This document shows, piece after piece, positions 58,716 through 64,000 of a DNA stretch of 64,000 bases. Position 1 is the first letter of the stretch, and the number at the start of each line of letters is the position of its first letter. Origin of the DNA: Dryas octopetala (lineage: Eukaryota > Streptophyta > Magnoliopsida > Rosales > Rosaceae); assembly GCA_963921425.1 (NCBI GenBank), contig OY992835.1:19406001-19470000 (forward strand), given 5' to 3'. Position numbers and translations under genes: made by a program. Under the pieces are notes generated by a model. It saw only the letters and a list, made by a program, of their open reading frames with translations. It ran no database searches and was not told where the DNA came from.

Positions 58716-61133
58716 GCCACTCCCAAGTCACTAGTCCTTCTGCTATGTTTTACAAGGTTGTTCATCTTTTTCAAGTAAAGTGCAAAATCTTTCGGAGTGA
58801 GAGTTGATCATCTTTTCTACAGAGTATTTTCTTTTTTCATTTTTCAACTTTTCGTATCTTTGGGTGAACTGACCAAACAAAACTTTAGAATGTGCTGGCA
58901 TGTGCTGGCATAACACTCTTATATAATGGAATGTATGTTGCTTCAATAACATGGCTCAACAGTTGGTGAGCTAATAATGTATGTGCTGGCACCATCATAT
59001 ACACATAGTATTAAACAACCTGTTCTCTAAAACTCTGGGCTAACTTTATTTGTTTATCTTTCTTTTTAATCCCCTGTGGTACAGAGACAAAGCATTGTGG
59101 GAGGTGCAACTGGGCCATGAACCTTTGCACAGCAAATCTAAATAGAGTTGGAGATTGAAAGCTTCACGTTTGTTTAGCAACAGCAGATGAGATGGTGAGA
59201 TTGGTTTAACTTATTGGTTTATGCGTGTGGACTATGGAGTGTATTTCCTTACCGGGTGGCCTTTTTATTATATTCTCTATTTATTGACAAACCGTTCTTC
59301 CTCTTTTCATATTTTTCTTTGAAGAGTTTTTTCTTTATATTTTATTTTCAGTAAATATTGTACTGAGACTGAGAGGGTGTTGCCAAATGTATACCACTTA
59401 TTTATTTATTGTGTCCCACAAAAAATATTTATTTATTGTGGATGTTCATGAACTCTTTATTTATTTCTATTTTGAACTGTTTTCTTTGTCCTCTTTGAGG
59501 TTCGTTACTACTAAATGGCACAACAAATTTCAACCTGAGATTGTACCAGAATTTAACTGCCTATCCAAAGGACTGAGGAGCATGTCAGCCTGTCCTGTAG
59601 TCATAAATTCTTATTATATTTTCTTGATAAATCCAATGGATGTTCATTAAACAATGACCCATGCTAGTTACAAAGGGATATAGTAGAGCCAAAAATTGGA
59701 ATAACATTTTCTTTTTCATCTGGGAAGTGGAATTCCAACTTTATCCTCTCCAACAGTGGAAATGAATAATTAGACAAATTTTTAGTGGAGTAACAGAATC
59801 CAAGAATTGATGCAATAGCAACTTCCTGAGTTCAGCTGTCAAAAGGAAATTCAGCAGGTTATGGAAAGATATGCGGGGGGTATAGAACACTGACTACATG
59901 TCAATCAAATTTGTGGAAGAAATCTGTGGATATGGAGGAAATTCAAGAATAAACCACCAAAGACTAATATTTCATATGAACCAGAAAGGATTTAGCCAAG
60001 TGGCAATCAAAGAAGGTACGACTGAATAAGTGAATAAAATTGACATGCATTTTATCAATGGGATTATTGCTCAACTTGGTGTTTGTACCTAAAACACAGG
60101 ATTTTTTTTTTTGGCCAGGATTAACACTGGTTAACTTCTCCAAAAAGGGTTTAATTTTGCAGGAAATATGAGGATGCCCAAAAGTACAAACATGAAAGCA
60201 AATACCCAAGCAAGTTTGAGCCTACTACTTGCACCATAACACAACTAAACCAGTTGAACAAAGCAATGCACAAAACAGGACTCCATTAATGTTGCCCTGT
60301 ATAAACATCAGTTTCAGCTTGTGTCTTGTAGGTAATTGTATATCTTTATAACTAAGATGGTGGTGTTGCTGATCCTTCTAAAAAGATTAAGTTCTACAGT
60401 TAACCAAGATTAGAATCTCACCATAACTGAGGGTTTGCCTCATGAAGAGTCCTCATGATGCTCATTCAGAATCCCCAGCACGACCCCAAATGGAAAAAAC
60501 AAGGTAAGGGAGAGCAACAGGGCACTACATTAAAATCAAAAGTAACCAAGCCCATCACAATAGATGGTTTCTGGCTTGATTTCTGATTACAAGATTATTT
60601 TTCTTCCAAAACCCTACTAAATGGCCTTAATTGCAATGAATAATGTTTGGCATTGTAAAGAAAGCACCAACAAGGCAATCGAACAAACTTAAGTAAAAGT
60701 GCTACAGAATATCAAATTGACAAAGGGGAACAAAAAATATATATAACAGAAGTGCTTCAAGTACAATATCAAATAATAAGCAAAAAATTTCATATTGTAT
60801 TTGTGTTATTCAAGCAATTCAAAATGGCTTGGAGCAGACATTCATACCAATGCAACATAGATCAGTGCCAAGGTATAGTAAATCCTTCAAAACTATATTA
60901 TATATATGTAGTTTTCCCAACCACAAAGGCAAGAACCAAGCAAGTAAACTAAGCAACAAAGCATCCCAAAGTTAGAGCTAACAAGACATCCATAGGCTCA
61001 TAGAAAAACCAAAGCCAAAAAAAAAAGCATCCAGTAATTCTAACAAAATTGTAACATGCTCTTACTCAATAAACCCTAACCTCTAGCTTTCTTCCCGCCC
61101 GCATTTTTCCTCTATTGTTGCATTGTAACCCAA
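58209..61133. other. 3' region of the Ser-rich gene and intergenic
   Basis: A possible 3' UTR intron ends at GTACAG (59085) with a non-coding exon after it (to about 59380). It contains copy 2 of the duplicated segment (58592-58806) with a (CT)n run at 58686-58712. From 59.7 to 61.1 kb no gene was recognised. Confidence 0.4.
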
Positions 61134-62102
61134 TCACCTCCGCCTTCCATACAACACATAGATGGCAGCACCCACCGCCGCAACAATGGCTCCAGTGGTC
61201 CCTGCCACCACCGGCAAATTCAATCCCTTCGGACCTGTCTCGCCTCCGCCTTCCAAAATCTCCTTCATTTCATTCACAGTCCCATTAATGGACCCGACAG
61301 TCTTCTCCTTCAATCCGGTAATAACCGTCTCAGCCTCCAACATGTCCTTCTGTAACTGTCCCATCTTCATCTCCATCGCCCTGGTCTTCTCCTCTGATTC
61401 CCTCAATACGGCCTCAACATTGAGCTTCTCCTTTGCCCGCTTCTCCAATTCAGCACTGTGCTTCGCAATCACCGACTGTAATTCCTCAACCTTCTTCTTG
61501 AAGGTGCTAACTTCATACTCTTTCTCATCAAGCCTCTCCCTCATCTCCTCCTCAATTCTAATTTTCTTGCTTTTCTCCTCGGTTTCCTTCACTTCTAAAA
61601 CCCCAATCTTCCTCTCCAATTCCCTAATGCTCTTCTCGCTCTCGGCCTTGGCTTTCTTCAGGCTCTCAACCTCCTTCTCCAAGCTGTCAATTTTCCCTCC
61701 CTTCTCTCCCAAAACACGCTTCAGCTCCGCAACCTCGGCGTTCGCCTCCGCGCTTTCGCTCATCGCCGCAACCAGATCCTGCTGGAGCCTCGAGACCTCC
61801 GTCTCGAGCTCCATCGCTCTATTCGCAACCGATTCCAGAACATCTTTTCCCTCCTCCTCCCGTTCGACCTCCAACTCCAACTCCCTGAGCCTCTCCTTCA
61901 TCTCCCTCTCGCTGCTCTTCAAATTCTCAACCTCCGCCGTCAGCTCATTGATTTTCTCCTTGCTTTCTGTATTCTCACGCTCCAGTTCCACCTTCTCTCG
62001 CTCCAAAGCCTCAACCTTCCGTCCCAGCTCCGCAACCTGATCGGCATCGTAGAAATCCTCGGCCTGATCGTCGACGATGTCCACCGTTTTCGCGTCTGCC
62101 AT
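61134..62102 (-). CDS. Peroxisomal and mitochondrial division factor (PMD1/PMD2-like)
   Basis: A single coding exon of 322 residues. After a short acidic N-terminus (DIVDDQAEDFYDADQ) almost the whole protein to about residue 270 is heptad-repeat coiled coil rich in E, K and L. A glycine-rich linker, one transmembrane helix (about 297-316, GTTGAIVAAVGAAIYVLY) and a basic tail GRRR follow, so it is tail-anchored. This is the layout of Arabidopsis PMD1 and PMD2, which sit in the outer membranes of peroxisomes and mitochondria and promote their division and shape. Coiled-coil proteins are easily mis-assigned, but the C-terminal anchor and length support the call. Confidence 0.8.
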   Translation of the reverse strand: MADAKTVDIVDDQAEDFYDADQVAELGRKVEALEREKVELERENTESKEKINELTAEVENLKSSEREMKERLRELELEVEREEEGKDVLESVANRAMELETEVSRLQQDLVAAMSESAEANAEVAELKRVLGEKGGKIDSLEKEVESLKKAKAESEKSIRELERKIGVLEVKETEEKSKKIRIEEEMRERLDEKEYEVSTFKKKVEELQSVIAKHSAELEKRAKEKLNVEAVLRESEEKTRAMEMKMGQLQKDMLEAETVITGLKEKTVGSINGTVNEMKEILEGGGETGPKGLNLPVVAGTTGAIVAAVGAAIYVLYGRRR

Positions 62103-62110
62103 TTCTAACG

Positions 62111-62400
62111 CTACAAACAGAAACCAATCAAATTCATAAAATTGAAAAAAAACAAAAAAACAAAAACAAAAACAAAAATGAAAATCTCTGTTTGGTTTCC
62201 AAGAAAATTTCTATCTATCAATTTTCTTACGGTTTTCTCGGGAAACGAAAATTAGAATAGCGATTAAAAGAGAAGAGTGAATAGTAAAAAAACCCTGAAA
62301 GCAATGAGCAATGACGGTTTGAGTGATACAGTGATATGTGGGATACAAGATTGCTCCGAGCAAAAAGGGGCTGAGAGTGAGGAACTTCTAGGGTTTCTGC
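62111..62400 (-). other. 5' UTR exon and intron of the PMD-like gene
   Basis: Donor ACC|GTAAGA after an exon ending at 62231 and acceptor TGTAG at 62111, eight bases before the ATG. The intron is 120 bp. Confidence 0.6.
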
Positions 62401-62654
62401 TTCTGACAAATTCCCATTATCTTTTTCGTCTTCTTTTTTCTAGAATTACAGAAGGCATCGAATCCATGATGAGGAACGGACGGCTGAGAATAGTGAACGT
62501 GCGGAGCACGTGCTAAAAGGTATGAGACCCACCATTGTGTGATATAGCTGATGATTTCGACTAGTGGACAACAGGACAAGTGGATATGGGCTTTGCTTGC
62601 TGGGTTTGCCTTAAACCAGCCCAAATTTTGCCCTGTATCCAATAGGATCGGATC

Positions 62655-62770
62655 ATGGGCCGATGATGTCATCCAGCAAGCAAATAGACAAGGCCCATTA
62701 AGCAGTCCAATTCTTGTTGGAAGCAAAAATATACCAACCAGGCCCAATCTCATTTCTTCCTGGGCCTGGC
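62655..62770 (-). promoter_or_regulatory. Cluster of site II (TGGGCC/GGCCCA) elements
   Basis: TGGGCC near 62656 and 62762, and GGCCCA near 62692 and 62741, some 250-370 bp upstream of the inferred UTR exon of the PMD-like gene. This is the usual promoter context of growth-related plant genes. Confidence 0.5.
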
Positions 62771-62819
62771 CTTTTCTAGACAAGTTGTTCACTTTTCCAC
62801 CTTCCTGTTGATTGGGATT

Positions 62820-64000
62820 GTTGGTAGTTTGATGTACACTATTAACTCGTTCTCTACAAATTTTTGAGGTCCACTATTTGTTTAACCAATTAATAATGCT
62901 AGGAATACTAAACTTAGATCAAAAATGGTGTGCAACATAGATGTTAGAATTTTACATGCTAAAAATATGAGCCTCAGAATGCACTCAAATATGAATCAAT
63001 GACATACAATCCTATCATTTAGTAAACAAAATTTGGTACACAAATTTGGTATTCTAGTAAGAGGCTGGCGGGTAGGCTCTATGGTCTAACATGGTATCAG
63101 AACTCTAGGTTAGGTTGAGCAATGTGGGACTATTCCCAAACTGCCTACATGGCTACATTTGTCTACTAGTGTCGGCCTTTCTATTCTAGGGGCTCAAGGC
63201 AAACCAAAGAGATGGGCCATCACCACTTCGTGTGTTATTTAAGCATAAGATAGCATACAAGTATATAGAGATTTATAAAATTTGGAAGCCTTCAACATTT
63301 TGGGGTCCTAGATGATAGTCTATTTCGCTTATCTTTAGAACCATCCATATCGTTTACTCTTTAATAAATAGTGTTTTTTAAGATACGGTGATTGCCTATC
63401 AAAAAATTGGAATGAAAAGTAAAGCATGGAGACAGCAGATGAAGCTAAGAGATCGAATGGGAGACTTCTGCAGAATAGATTTGGTTGCGGTGGTTTAAGT
63501 ATTTGAAATAAGATGGTGGCCAAAAAAAAGTATCTGAAATAAGATTGGAGCCAGCTAGGATAAGCTTATTACAGAGTTACAAGTTGGCAGGTTGGCCAAG
63601 TGCAACACTTGCATAGAGGTGGATCTCCTTATGAACAGTTTTCAGGATACAGCCTTAATACCATGAATGTTCCATGAGGACCACCTAACCTGCCATTTAT
63701 GCATGGCAGGAGTGCTTTCTGTTAGACAACAGCACTTTTCCTTTGTTTCTTCCATCCCTTCTTTTACTTGAGTCTAGCTCTGAGTGCAAGCTAGCCTACC
63801 CAGCTTAGCTAGCTGCATGTTCAGTATATGCACCCACTGCCCACTGCTCACTGCTACCCAACTACCCATAAAAGTTTATTTCACAGATCAAGTGGGTGAA
63901 TCAAATGTCTCTCACATTTAGATTTTTTAATTTAATTGTAACAGCTAGCTCTAAGGAATAAGTTGACTCGCGCGCATGCATTAATTTCTACCTCAATTAT
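62820..64000. other. Intergenic, no gene recognised
   Basis: AT-rich with the repeat-like block at 63255-63335 (pair of 20458-20572). No coding exon. Confidence 0.4.
63040..63130 (+). mobile_element. Possible LTR-retrotransposon fossil (copia-like end)
   Basis: A short stretch resembles the junction of an LTR with a tRNA-Met primer-binding site (TGGTATCAGA-like at 63092), as in many plant Ty1/copia elements. No second LTR and no coding region were seen; it is broken and probably old. Confidence 0.25.

Noticed and set aside
61162-62040. 292-codon plus-strand open frame antisense to the PMD-like gene
   Set aside because: It is the Ser/Phe-rich mirror of a Glu/Lys-rich coiled coil; codon bias and domain content support only the minus strand.

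Overview
This is plant nuclear DNA, almost certainly from a eudicot. The genes are split by short AT-rich GT/AG introns, several have introns in their 5' UTRs, and the proteins are plant families (RHM, PDF1, XTH, PMD, an XII-type LRR receptor kinase). Protein similarity and the many MITEs would suit a woody rosid such as a Rosaceae species, but that placement is an inference. Intron and exon limits below were read by hand from splice sites and checked for phase; no transcript evidence was available. Layout: 0-9 kb holds a TFIIIC subunit gene (-) and a UDP-rhamnose synthase gene RHM (-), each with a 5' UTR intron. 12-14 kb has a membrane-anchored alpha/beta hydrolase (+). 16-17.6 kb has PDF1 (-), an epidermal proline-rich wall protein with an L1 box in its promoter. 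21.6-23.7 kb has a CYP85-clan P450 (+). 24-27.5 kb has an LRR receptor kinase (-). 29-31.6 kb has the plastid phosphatidylglycerophosphate phosphatase (-). 32.7-47 kb is a local family of TCH4/XTH22-like xyloglucan endotransglucosylase genes: one on the minus strand, two intact on the plus strand, one decayed copy and one almost wholly deleted relic. 48-50 kb may hold a non-coding transcript. 51.9-53.3 kb has a ribosomal-L1-domain nucleolar protein (-). 56.8-58.2 kb has an acidic serine-rich plant protein of unknown function (+). 61-62.4 kb has a PMD-type organelle division factor (-). Mobile DNA: the strongest non-genic signal is a 3.5-kb non-autonomous hAT element (34656-38183) between the inverted XTH copies. 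It has an 8-bp target duplication, carries a 170-bp-period tandem array, and contains a nested 410-bp fold-back MITE. A second hAT element (54510-55482) sits inside an older 9-bp-TSD MITE, and the matching unoccupied sequence survives 4 kb away. A MITE family with 9-bp target duplications has two copies (4.6 and 19.5 kb), and another AT-rich repeat is shared between a P450 intron and the XTH cluster. Working together: several genes concern the cell wall and surface (RHM supplies UDP-rhamnose for pectin, PDF1 is an epidermal wall protein, the XTHs remodel xyloglucan), but nothing shows that they form a functional cluster. The XTH array looks like ordinary tandem and inverted duplication with homogenisation. 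I found no convincing wholly new biological system; the most unusual things are the composite repeat structures and the mosaic XTH family.
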